Shown: positions 24,912-35,200 of the stretch, piece by piece
Numbering within the stretch: the first letter of the stretch is position 1
How the letters are laid out: the number at the start of each line of letters is the position of its first letter
Assembly (NCBI GenBank): GCA_947383875.1
Contig: CANDEX010000001.1
Location: 11,991 to 75,990, forward strand
Length of the DNA: 64,000 nucleotides
Direction: 5' to 3'
From: an uncultured Azospirillum sp.
GTDB taxonomy: Bacteria; Pseudomonadota; Alphaproteobacteria; RF32; CAG-239
Notes under the pieces: model-generated
The model's input: only the letters and a program-made list of their open reading frames with translations
Told to the model about the DNA's origin: nothing
The model's database searches: none
Program-made: the position numbers and the translations under genes

Positions 24912-25450
24912 TGACAACAACATTAAGCGAAGCCTTGGAAGAAGCTTATGCTTCCAATCCCTCCGATGTGGTTATTTTAGATACATTGGAGTTAATTCAT
25001 CCGGATTTCAAAGATGAAGACGGTAAGCAAACGGCTGTCCGTGTCGTTCGGGATAACGTCAATCTGCGGGCTTTTTTAGAGGATGATGCTCCTCTTAACG
25101 CCGGGCAAGAAGTTGAGTTTGTGGCTTTGGGGTTTGATTTGGAATTTCCGCCGGTCAATACCACGCCAGTTCCTGAAATTACTCTAACTCTGGATAATGT
25201 CGGGTGTGAAATTATTAAATATCTTGATATGGCAGCTTCAAGCCAAGATATGATAAAAATGATATATCGCCCGTATCTTTCAACTGATTTAAGCGTTCCG
25301 CAGATGATTCCTCCATTAACGTTGGTTCTATCCGATGTACAGGCCAATATCACGAAGATAACAGCCAAAGCTCGTATGATGGATATCGGAAACCGCAGTT
25401 TTCCTAACGAAAACTATACACCTAAGCGTTTTGCAGGACTAACCCGATGA
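24911..25450 (+). CDS. DUF1833 family minor tail protein (lambda L-like)
   Basis: 179 residues. LSEALEEAYASNPSDVVILDTLELIHP at the front and FEFPPVN-like residues (DLEFPPVNTTPVPEITLTLDNVG) with the C-terminal KITAKARMMDIGNRSFPNENYTPKRFAGL identify DUF1833, the counterpart of lambda L in the tail tip complex. It overlaps the next gene by 4 bases (ATGA). Confidence 0.82.
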   Translation: MTTTLSEALEEAYASNPSDVVILDTLELIHPDFKDEDGKQTAVRVVRDNVNLRAFLEDDAPLNAGQEVEFVALGFDLEFPPVNTTPVPEITLTLDNVGCEIIKYLDMAASSQDMIKMIYRPYLSTDLSVPQMIPPLTLVLSDVQANITKITAKARMMDIGNRSFPNENYTPKRFAGLTR

Positions 25451-25848
25451 CACACTGGGCTTTAAAATACATAGGAAAACCGTGGATTTGCGGAAAATAT
25501 GACTGTTGGGGGTTGGTTCAAGATGTTTATCATACTGAATTAGGTATTGAATTGTCGCCGATTGTTACAAACGCCTCTGATTTGCGGCAGGTCTTCTGTG
25601 AATTTGCCAAAGAAACAAATTACAACGATTTCAGGCCAATTACAAAACTTAAAAATAACGCGGTGGTTGTCTTGTCGCAAGGGAAATATCCGTCTCATGT
25701 CGGAATTTGGCTTGATGTGGATGGTGGCGGGATTTTGCACAATCAACGCAATATCGGCGTTATTTTTCAAAAAAAGACAGAATTAAATGCCCTTGGGTGG
25801 AAAATTACCGGAATTTGGGAAGTAAGGACAGATTATGCAAATAGTTAA
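25447..25848 (+). CDS. NlpC/P60 peptidase (lambda K-like tail tip protein)
   Basis: 133 residues with the Cys-His-His set of NlpC/P60 enzymes: C20 in YDCWGLVQDVY, H84 in YPSHVGIWL and a polar third residue around H98. Such tail tip enzymes cleave cell-wall peptides during DNA entry. Lambda K also has an N-terminal JAMM-like domain, which is missing here. Overlaps both neighbours, so it is tightly coupled. Confidence 0.85.
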   Translation: MTHWALKYIGKPWICGKYDCWGLVQDVYHTELGIELSPIVTNASDLRQVFCEFAKETNYNDFRPITKLKNNAVVVLSQGKYPSHVGIWLDVDGGGILHNQRNIGVIFQKKTELNALGWKITGIWEVRTDYANS

Positions 25849-28063
25849 AATACAAAATCCTTTCAACCTCGCCCAAAGCGAGGTTTTTTATTGCTTGGAA
25901 ACTGAAACAACCATTAACCGCCTTGTTGGAATCTACCAAATAGGAAAAGAAAATACCCCCTTTATTTGCTTAGTGAATGGCAATCCGGTACTGCGAAAAG
26001 AATGGGATAATTTAAAAATCCGGGCAATGGATCATGTCGCCTTTGTTAATTTGTTGCAAGGCGGAGGTGGCGGCGGCTCAAATCCGTTGCGCGTTGTCGG
26101 CATGGTGGCGCTAGTGGTAGCAACAGTTGCGAGTTATGGTGCGGCAAGCGCCGCTTGGGGAGCTGTCTGGGGTGCAACTGTAGCAGCCGGAGTTTCAATC
26201 GGCGGCGGAATGCTGATTAACGCATTGGTTCCACCGCCCAAGCCAACATTGAACGGTACCAGTTATGCGGTTTCTTCGCAAAGCCCGACTTATTCCCTAC
26301 AGGCGCAAGGCAACCAAGCTAGACTTGGCAATCCTATTCCAGTTATTTATGGGCGACATCTGGTTTATCCTGATTTTGCAAGTCAGCCGTATTACGAATA
26401 TATTGATAATGAGCAATATGTTTATCAGCTCCACTGTATCGGTCAGGGCGAATATGATATTGAAAAAATCATGATTGAAGACACTCCGATATCTTCATTC
26501 AAGGAAATAACCTATGAAATATTGCCGCCAAATACAAAAAATACAATGTTTGCAGAGGATGTGATAACCAGTACGGAAGTGTCCGGACAAGAACTTCTGC
26601 AAAATGAAATTATCGGGCCGTTTATTTTGAACCAAAGTGAAACAACCGTTAATAAAATCGGCATAGATGTTGCCTTTCAGCGAGGTCTATATTACGCCAA
26701 TGACAACGGTTCAATGTCGAATAAAACGGTAAACTGGAAAGTGGAAGCCAGAAAGATTGATGATGAAGACAATCCTCTCGGCGATTGGTTTATGTTGGGA
26801 CAGGAGAGTTTTTCCTCAAATTCTCATAACGCCATTTATAAAACCTATAATTATGATGTGGAGAGCGCCCGCTATGAGGTTCGGGCGACACGTCTGGATA
26901 AAAAGGACGAGAGTTCCCGTGCCGGACACGAAATCCGTTGGACTTCTGCCAAAGGCTTTGTCGTTGCAGAGCATAATTACGGCAATGTAACAATGATAGC
27001 CTTAAAAATGCGGGCAACTAACAATCTTTCTCAACGTTCTTCTAGGTTGTTAAACTGTGTCGTTACTCGTAAATTGCCGGTGTGGTCTTCCGAAAACGGC
27101 TGGTCTGCCGCAGTTCCAACAAGTTCTATTGCGTGGGCACTGGCAGATGTCTTAAAAGCGGAATATGGGGCAAAACTTGACGACAGCCGCATAGATTTGG
27201 ATGCTTTATTATATTTAGACCGTATTTGGCAGAGCCGCGGTGATACATTTAATGCTGTTTTTGACAGTAAATTAACGGTTTTTGAGGCTTTGAGCCGAAT
27301 TGCCAAATGCGGCCGCGCGGTTGCCTTTTTGCAAGGTGGCATTGTCCGTTTTGTTCGAGACGAAGCTAAAACTATTCCTGTTGCATTGTTTTCTCCGCGA
27401 AACATTGTCAAAAATTCTCTTTCTATACAATATATCATGCCGTCAGAAGACACGGCGGACAGTGTTACGATTGAGTATTTTTCCAATAAAACATGGAAAA
27501 CAACGGAAATTACCGGAATTTTACCGGAAAGCACCTCTGAAAATACGGCAACGGTTGAACTGTTTGGCTGTACGGATAAAGACCAGGCATTACGTGAAGC
27601 TCTTTATATGGCGGCGGCCAATCGGTACCGCCGCAGAATTGTGAGCTTTATGACTGAGCTTGATGGTCTAATTCCGACTTACGGGGATTTAGTTGCCATA
27701 ACCCATGATATGCCAAGTTGGGGAAAAGGCGGCGAAATCGTTAGCCGTGACGGCAACAAGCTGAGCTTATCCGAACCAGTTATTTTTGATAGCGAGGCTG
27801 CTCATTATATTGCACTTCGCAAGGCCAACGGACAATTGTCAGGACCGTATCCCGTGGTTGCCGGAAATTTGGAAAATGAAGTCATTTTGGAAGAAAACCC
27901 TGATTTTGAGATTTATACCGGAACTTCTCGTGAACGGACGCATTTTGCTTTCGGTGCGGCAGACAAATGGGCAATCAGGGCCAGAATAATCGGTATTAAA
28001 CCACGAACAGATACTGTTGAGATAACGGCAGTTATTGAAGATGACCGTGTTCATATAAATTAA
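25835..28063 (+). CDS. Tail tip host-specificity protein (lambda I-J-like fusion)
   Basis: 742 residues. The first 75 resemble the ubiquitin-like lambda I protein (VKIQNPFNLAQSEVFYC ... IRAMDHVAFVNLL), followed by a Gly-rich linker and a hydrophobic stretch (about 88-128) often seen at this spot. The rest is a TipJ-type hub (NPIPVIYGRHLVYPD, CIGQGEYDIEKIMIEDTPI), which forms the central tail spike base. It lacks the long receptor-binding C-terminus of lambda J, fitting the separate fibre genes upstream. Confidence 0.88.
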   Translation: MQIVKIQNPFNLAQSEVFYCLETETTINRLVGIYQIGKENTPFICLVNGNPVLRKEWDNLKIRAMDHVAFVNLLQGGGGGGSNPLRVVGMVALVVATVASYGAASAAWGAVWGATVAAGVSIGGGMLINALVPPPKPTLNGTSYAVSSQSPTYSLQAQGNQARLGNPIPVIYGRHLVYPDFASQPYYEYIDNEQYVYQLHCIGQGEYDIEKIMIEDTPISSFKEITYEILPPNTKNTMFAEDVITSTEVSGQELLQNEIIGPFILNQSETTVNKIGIDVAFQRGLYYANDNGSMSNKTVNWKVEARKIDDEDNPLGDWFMLGQESFSSNSHNAIYKTYNYDVESARYEVRATRLDKKDESSRAGHEIRWTSAKGFVVAEHNYGNVTMIALKMRATNNLSQRSSRLLNCVVTRKLPVWSSENGWSAAVPTSSIAWALADVLKAEYGAKLDDSRIDLDALLYLDRIWQSRGDTFNAVFDSKLTVFEALSRIAKCGRAVAFLQGGIVRFVRDEAKTIPVALFSPRNIVKNSLSIQYIMPSEDTADSVTIEYFSNKTWKTTEITGILPESTSENTATVELFGCTDKDQALREALYMAAANRYRRRIVSFMTELDGLIPTYGDLVAITHDMPSWGKGGEIVSRDGNKLSLSEPVIFDSEAAHYIALRKANGQLSGPYPVVAGNLENEVILEENPDFEIYTGTSRERTHFAFGAADKWAIRARIIGIKPRTDTVEITAVIEDDRVHIN

Positions 28064-28073
28064 GGAGAGAATA

Positions 28074-28295
28074 ATGGATTGGTTAGAATTTTTACAGATT
28101 ATCTGTGTTCCGGCTTTTGTATGGCTTGTTCATAAGGTGGGCAATGTTCATAAAGAACTGAACGATTTTAAGGTTCAGGTCGCTCGGGAATATGCCACAC
28201 AGCTGCATATTAACCGGCTGGAGCTAAAAATTGATGAATTACGGCAACTTATTTGGGAGATACATAATGAATCAAAAACTACCAAGGGGAATTAG
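28074..28295 (+). CDS. Small membrane-anchored protein in the lysis cassette
   Basis: 73 residues: an N-terminal hydrophobic segment (LEFLQIICVPAFVWLVHKV) followed by a charged helix (LHINRLELKIDELRQLIWEIHNE). GGAGAG precedes the ATG. Similar proteins accompany phage endolysins; it could be a holin partner or antiholin. It overlaps the lysozyme-like gene by 29 bases. Confidence 0.6.
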   Translation: MDWLEFLQIICVPAFVWLVHKVGNVHKELNDFKVQVAREYATQLHINRLELKIDELRQLIWEIHNESKTTKGN

Positions 28296-28680
28296 AAACA
28301 ATAATCCCGGCAATATCCGGCACGGGGCAAATTGGCAAGGGTTAAATCCAGACGGGCGGAATATCGATTCCGCCTTTTGTGTCTTTACGGCTCCAATCTA
28401 TGGAATCAGGGCTTTAGCTAAAATCCTGATTAATTATAAAAGGATTCATGGTTTGAAGACTGTTCGACAAATTATCAGTCGGTATGCTCCACCAAGCGAA
28501 AACCAGACCATAGCCTATATTCAATCAGTTGCCAAACAGCTCGGTGTCTATCCCGACACGGTTATAGATATTGAAGAACGCGGCGTACTGACAGTATTTA
28601 TTAAAGCCGTTATCCGCATGGAAAACGGCATTCAGCCATATTCAGACGAGATACTTCAGCAGGGAATTGATTTATTATGA
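28267..28680 (+). CDS. Lysozyme-like endolysin (P5/RGIRNNNPGNIR family)
   Basis: 137 residues from the ATG at 28267. It opens with RGIRNNNPGNIRHGANWQGL, the signature of a group of phage lytic transglycosylase-like proteins also called structural protein P5-like. The YGIRALAKILINYKRIHGLKTVRQIISRYAPPSENQTIAYIQ part completes the fold. It probably degrades peptidoglycan at lysis. No signal peptide, so it needs the holin encoded next. Overlaps the holin gene by 4 bases. Confidence 0.8.
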   Translation: MNQKLPRGIRNNNPGNIRHGANWQGLNPDGRNIDSAFCVFTAPIYGIRALAKILINYKRIHGLKTVRQIISRYAPPSENQTIAYIQSVAKQLGVYPDTVIDIEERGVLTVFIKAVIRMENGIQPYSDEILQQGIDLL

Positions 28681-28892
28681 AACTGAATAAAAGATCTTGG
28701 ATTCCGCTGATTGGCTGGATTTTATGTTATGGTTTCCTCAATAACTGCGTGATTGTGCCGTATTTTGATGTGAAACTCGTGGATTGGGAGCAACTGCTGA
28801 CAAGCCTTGCAATTATGCTCGGTATCAGCGGTGCTCGTGATATCGGAATTAAAAGGAAAAGCAAAGATGATAACAATTCTAAAGAAGTTTAG
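28677..28892 (+). CDS. Holin-like membrane protein
   Basis: 71 residues with two hydrophobic segments (WIPLIGWILCYGFLNNCVIV and LLTSLAIMLGISGARDIG) and a charged tail (KRKSKDDNNSK), resembling the 3TM-type holins of alphaproteobacterial phages. It would form the membrane lesion that frees the endolysin. ATGA coupling to the endolysin gene. Confidence 0.7.
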   Translation: MKLNKRSWIPLIGWILCYGFLNNCVIVPYFDVKLVDWEQLLTSLAIMLGISGARDIGIKRKSKDDNNSKEV

Positions 28893-29076
28893 AGCGGTGG
28901 TTTTTGCAGCCATCGCTTTATTTTTATACCTCTTTGGCTATCGCTGCGCCAAAGAAAACGCCGAGAACCAACAAATGAAAGGAGAACTGAATGCAGTTAA
29001 AAAAGCTAAAATTGCTCGTTACAATCTTTGTGAGTTTGAGCGTCTTAATCGCTTGCACGACAAATATAAACGGTGA
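28867..29076 (+). CDS. Inner-membrane spanin (Rz-like)
   Basis: 69 residues from the ATG at 28867, which overlaps the holin gene by 26 bases. One N-terminal membrane segment (VVFAAIALFLYLFGYRC) is followed by a charged helix (KENAENQQMKGELNAVKKAKIARYNLCEFERLNRLHDKYKR) that would reach into the periplasm. Its last 86 bases contain the start of the lipoprotein gene in another frame, the classic Rz/Rz1 layout. Confidence 0.7.
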   Translation: MITILKKFRAVVFAAIALFLYLFGYRCAKENAENQQMKGELNAVKKAKIARYNLCEFERLNRLHDKYKR

Positions 29077-29209
29077 TTTCTGTTTGCTTTATGAACCGGT
29101 GTATGCTGATTATGAAAAAGATACACCGGAAACAATCAAGCAAATTGATAGAAATAACGTCGTTTATGATGACTTATGCATGAAAAATATCCCCTACTCT
29201 GCAGAGTAG
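28991..29209 (+). CDS. Outer-membrane lipoprotein spanin (Rz1-like)
   Basis: 72 residues starting inside the Rz-like gene in a different frame. A lipoprotein signal ends at C22 (SLSVLIACTT), and the mature part (FCLLYEPVYADYEKDTPETIKQIDRNNVVYDDLC) resembles outer-membrane spanins of related phages. With the Rz-like protein it would fuse inner and outer membranes as the last lysis step. Its stop codon lies within the terminator hairpin. Confidence 0.75.
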   Translation: MQLKKLKLLVTIFVSLSVLIACTTNINGDFCLLYEPVYADYEKDTPETIKQIDRNNVVYDDLCMKNIPYSAE

Positions 29210-29219
29210 GGGATATTTT
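29185..29219. terminator. Bidirectional terminator between lysis genes and RTX gene
   Basis: A perfect 16-bp inverted repeat, AAATATCCCCTACTCT and its complement around GC, followed by TTTC on the plus strand and by TTTTTC on the minus strand (29180-29187). It ends the phage late operon and the convergent RTX transcript. The Rz1-like stop codon is inside it. Confidence 0.85.
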
Positions 29220-29238
29220 CTGTTTTAAATAACCTCCT

Positions 29239-32200
29239 TTAGATTGCTTTTCTGGTTAAATCCTGACTGGCCGCCAGAGAATATATATCGCTGACATCTT
29301 CGGTCGGATTGGATAAGTTATCCATAGATGATGAAGTATCCGTTACAAAAGAGTTAAGGGCTTGAATAAGCTGATCTGCATTTGTAAATTGACTTATATC
29401 TATTGAGCCATTTGAAAATTCCAATGTTTCAATTTTCTGAGAAGAAAAATGATTAGATATTTTAATACCGGAATCTTCCTGATTGTTTATCTTAAAAATT
29501 AAATCATTTCCATTTTTTTCAACAGATAAATCATTAGCACTTATTTCTTCAAATACTAATTTATCATTTCCTCCTGTATCTGTTATACTGTCAAATCCAT
29601 CGCCAAGTTTGTAGATATATGTATCGTCTCCATTACCTCCCTGTAAAATATCATCGTCTTTACCCCCAATCAATGTGTCATTTCCATTTCCACCTTTTAA
29701 AGTATCATAACCATTTCCTCCATAAATGATATCATTTCCATCTTTGGCATCAATAACATCATTTCCAGCTTTTGCATAAATGATATCATTAAAGTTACTG
29801 GTTGTAATATTTTCATCGGAGTCATTTTGACTAAATGTTAATCCACTTTCGGATAAATTAAACAAGGAGCCATCAGCGAATTCTAATGTCTCAATACGAT
29901 AATTCGCATTATAACTGTATTGATTAGTAATCTTTATCCCTTGGGTCTTATCTGAATCAATATAGATATTCAAATCGCTTCCTGATATTTCAAAAATCAA
30001 TTGTTCAAGAGTTATTCCCGCACCAAATTTGATTTTATCATTACCATTAGAATCTGAAATTGTGTCAAAATCATCACCAATGTTGTAAATATAAGTATCA
30101 TTATCATTGCCACCTTTTATGGTATCATAACCCTTTCCTCCAACAATAACATTGTTTCCATCTTGAGCATCAATCGTATCATCTCCATCATATGCATAGA
30201 TGATATCATCCTTTAGAGTACCTACTATTTCATTAGCCAGATTATCTTGTTTAAAAGTTAGCCCATTATTTGCTAAATCAAACACGGAACCATCTGCAAA
30301 CTCTAAATACTCAATCTGATATGATTCGTCATAATTCTGTCGGTTAATAATTATACCTTGATTAATATCTCCATTAATATAAATATGCAGACTATCTCCA
30401 ATACTTTTAAAGGTTAAATCACTAAAAGCTATTCCTTCACCAAATTTGATTCTGTCATTTTTGCCTTTTGTGTTATCACTATAATCATATTCATAATCAC
30501 TAATGGTATCTAGCCCATCACCTAAATTATAAATATAAGTGTCATCTCCTTCTCTTCCTTCAATTTCATCATTTCCTCGACTTCCAATGAAGGTATCGTT
30601 TCTATCCGTTCCTGTAATACTGTCATCTCCATCACTATATGTGAAAGTAAATTCAGAATTAGTTAAGTTAAATGTTGTACCATCAGAAAATTCTAAATTT
30701 TCTACTTGATTATCCTCTGAATAGAAATAATCAGATATACATATTCCTTGAGTACGATCGCCTTTAACAAATATATACAAATCATCATATCGATTTTCGA
30801 ACGTTAAGTCATTAAGAGAAATACCTTCACCAAAAATAATTTTATCATTACCATTATATTCAGATATGGTATCTAAACCATCACCTAAATTCCATATATA
30901 CGTATCATCACCACTGCCTCCATACAAATCATCATTTCCTTTATTCCCTGTAAGAGTATCATTTCCCATATTACCATAAATATAATCATCTCCATTTCCA
31001 CCTGTTAGTACATCATCGTCATCCGTACCATTAATATTTTGACGCGCAGTTCCTTCATCCGTCAAATCAAGATTAGAAATGTCCATTACAGAACCATCTG
31101 AAAATTCTATTGTTTCTACTTTATACGTATTAGATTGGTTATAGTAGTTATCAATCCTCATTCCTTGAGAAATATCACCATTAAGATAGATAATTAAGTT
31201 GTAGCCTTCTCTTCGGAAAGATACATCCCCTTGGGAAATACCTTCACCAAAAATAATTTTATCATTACCTGATTTATCTGAAATGCTATCAAAACCATCC
31301 CCTAAATTGTAAATATACATATCATCGCCTTCTGCACCCTGCAAAATATCATTTCCTCTTCCTCCGATAATGGTATCATTACCCTCATTCGCATATATTT
31401 CATCATTTCCATCATTGCCAGAAATAACATCATTATGAAGAGTACCATTCATTTTATCATCTGCACTATTCCCAACAAGGGTAAGGCCTTGATTCTTTAA
31501 GTCAAATGATGAACCATCGGCAAATTCAATATGACTCATGTCAGGACTTCCTAGATGACTTTTAATTATTATTCCTTGATTCTGTTCTTCTCCAATGTAG
31601 ATATGCAAATCAGAGCCGACAGCTTTAAATACAAGATCATTAAGAGTTATTCCCTCTCCAAAAACTATTTTATCATTTTCTTCACACTCAATAGTATCTA
31701 ATCCATCCCCTCTATTATAGACATAACTATTTCCACCTCCTGTGGAATTGCCACTAAGAAAGTTGTCATTTCCTGAACTGCTAATATATGTACTTGCTGT
31801 ATCTCCAACATATACTGTGTTATCTCCAGAATTTAGTTCATATGTTAAACCCTGTTGTGTTAAATCAATAAAACTTCCATCGGCAAATTCTAATTTTTCA
31901 ATAGCCCATCGTCCAAAATGCATATCAATCTGATCTTTAATCCGAATACCTTGAGATTTATCTCCATTTATATAGATAATCACATCTGCATTTTCACAAC
32001 AGAACGACAAATTACTCTGTGTAATACCTTCTCCAAATACAATTTTATTATGTCCATATTCTTCTTCCTCTATGGTATCAAAGCCATCTCCTAGGTTATA
32101 AATATAGGTATCGTCGCCAACACCTCCATATAAGGCATCATTACCTTTTCCACCAATAAGGACATCATCACCCGCATATGTATAAATGGTATCATTCCCT

Positions 32201-35200
32201 TTGTTGCCATATATTGTTTCTCCATAGGATGAACCATATACAGTATCGTTTTTGTCAGTTTGTCGATATGCTAGATGAGACATCATTGAAGTTAATTTAA
32301 GTACGGAACCATCAGCGAATTCTATGGATTCTACTGGCCATCCTTGCCCTCCAATTTGGCTTAAAATTTTAATGCCTTGGGCTCTGTCATTGTTTAAGTA
32401 TATTAATACGTTAGAGTCATCAATTTCAAAAGACAAATCATTTTGCGAAATTTCTGGGCCAAAAATAATTTTATCTACCCCACTAGTATCTTGAATGGTA
32501 TCTAACCCATCGCCTCGATTATATATATATGTATCATTTCCAGCTCCTCCCTCAAGCTTATCATTTCCTTTACCTCCAACTAAGATATCATTACCGGCAT
32601 TTCCCCTTAAAGTATCATTCCCAGATAAACCATATATAGTGTCATCATAAGCTGTGCCATCAATGTTATCATCTTTTTTAGTTTGGATAAAAGTTAATCC
32701 ATTTTGAGTTAAATCAAATATTGAACCGTTTGAAAATTCTAAAGCTTCAATTCGATACTGTTCATTAGAAAAATGATTTTTTATTCTAATTCCTTGGCTT
32801 GTACTATTATTAATATAGATTAATAAATCATTGCTATCTTTTGACAATGCCAAATCACTAAAAGAGATACCTTCTCCAAAAAGAATTTTATCATTTCCAT
32901 AATTCTCAGTAATGGTATCTAAACCATCTCCTAAATTATATATATAAGTATCATCTCCACTTTTTCCGTTTAACGTATCATTACCGGTACCACCTGTTAT
33001 AATATCACTTCCTTCTGTACCAGTGATAGTATCATTATTAGAAGTACCAACAAGAGTTTGGCCAAAAGTTGGAGCTTCTGTTCCCTCAATATGTTCAATT
33101 ATATTTAAATTTGTACCGTCAGCAAACTCAATCGTTTCTACTTTTGAATTTACATTTGAAAAATAAGAACTGATTCTAATTCCCTGTGTCAAATCTCCAT
33201 CAATATAGATACAAAGGTCTTTATTTTCTTGCTTAAAAACCAATCTATCTAAAGTAATGTTAGCACCGAAAACAATTTTGTCATTACCGGCAGTTTCTGT
33301 AATGGTGTCGAAATCATCACCTATATTATATACATACGTATCGTTTCCATATCCACCGTTCAGTTTATCATCACCCTGACCTCCGATTAGTTGGTCGTGA
33401 CCATCTCCACCTGTTAATGTATCTTTACCATCTTTTCCGGAAATAATATCATTATAGGCTGTTCCCGAGATATTTTCATCATCATCATTACCAGTAAGAG
33501 CAAGGCCTTTTATAAGGTTAAATGTTGAACCATCTGCAAACTCAATTACTTCAATCTGATATTCCGCTTGACTGAAAAAATTAGCAATTTGCATACCCTG
33601 CATTCTGTCATTTTTAATATAAATATTTAGATTATTTCCTTCTCGTGAAAATGATATGTCATCTATTGATATATCTGTTCCCAATTTAATCTTATCATAT
33701 CCACTGGAATCTGTAATTTTATCAAAACCGTCTCCTAAATTGTAAATATAGGTATCATTACCAGAACCACCTTTTAATATATCATCTCCTTTACCGCCAT
33801 TTATTGTATCATTCCCATCCCCTGTATTAATTTCATCATTGCCTTCATATCCATTGGCAACATCATCAAAATTTGTTCCGGGAAGATAATTATCTAAATT
33901 GTCACCATTGTAGATAATTCCATTATCTTTTAAGCTGAAAATTGTTCCATCGGCAAATTCTAAATATTCAAGAGGTTCCGAAGTAATACCCAATCCTCCC
34001 GATTGACTATCAATTTTTATACCTTGGGATTTATCTCCATCAATATAAATACAGATTCCTCCATCATATGAGAACGTAAGATCACTTAAAGAAATTCCTT
34101 CTCCAAAAAGAATTCGGTCAGTTCCGCTACTTTCAATAATTCTATCAAGCCCATCACCTCGATTCCAGACATATGTATCATGTCCAGCATTACCATGTAG
34201 CTCATCATTTCCCTTACCACCTATTAAGGTATCATTTCCATCAGCTCCATCAATATTATCATTTCCATCTGTACCAACAAGAAAATCATCTGCGCTATCT
34301 GTTCCATTAACACGATTAATATTCACTGGATCATTTGTCAGTTCCAAGGTTGTTAAATCGAATGTCGTGCCATCAGAAAATTCTATAGTTTCAATTTTTG
34401 CATAGTCTCTATAGAAAAAGCTTCCAATTCTAACACCTTGATTTATATCATTATTTACGATAATAAACAACTCAGAATCATTACGACGAAATGATATATC
34501 ATCTAATGAAATATTAGGGCCAAATATTATTCTATCAGTGCCTCCTTCATCGTAAATAGAATCCATACCATCACCGAGATTCCACACATAAGTATCATTT
34601 CCAGAACCACCTGATATCGAATCATCACCTTTATTGCCAATATATGTTATATTCTGATCAGGACCATACAGATAGTCATTTCCATCAGATAATGTTAATG
34701 TCAAATTATCTGAAGTAAGATTAAAAGTTGAACCATCTGCAAATTCAATTGTTTCAATTTTATTTGATGAATAATCATCAAGTTGGTCTGTTATCTTAAT
34801 TCCCTGTGTCTTATCATTATTTATATAGATACATAAGGTATCATCATCCGCAGAAAACGTTAAATCAGCCAATGAAATACCACTACCGAATACAATTTTA
34901 TCAATACCATTATCATCCGTAATTATATCTAATCCATCGCCAAGCTCATATCTATAAACATCATTTCCACTACCCGCATATATGGTATCGTTTCCCTTTC
35001 CTCCGGAAATAACATTATTTCCTTCATAGGCGTAGATATTATCATTTCCAGCATCAGCATAAATAATATCATTAAAACTTGTACCAGATATTGTCTCATT
35101 AGAATCTTTTTGTATGAAAGTAAAACCATTGTTTACCAAATCAAATGTAGTACCATCAGCAAATTCTAATGTCTCTACTTGGTTATAACTTCCTGAAAAT

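Noticed and set aside
27031..27534. 167-codon minus-strand frame inside the tail tip gene.
   Set aside because: Shadow of the J-like coding sequence; no motif and no promoter-like context.
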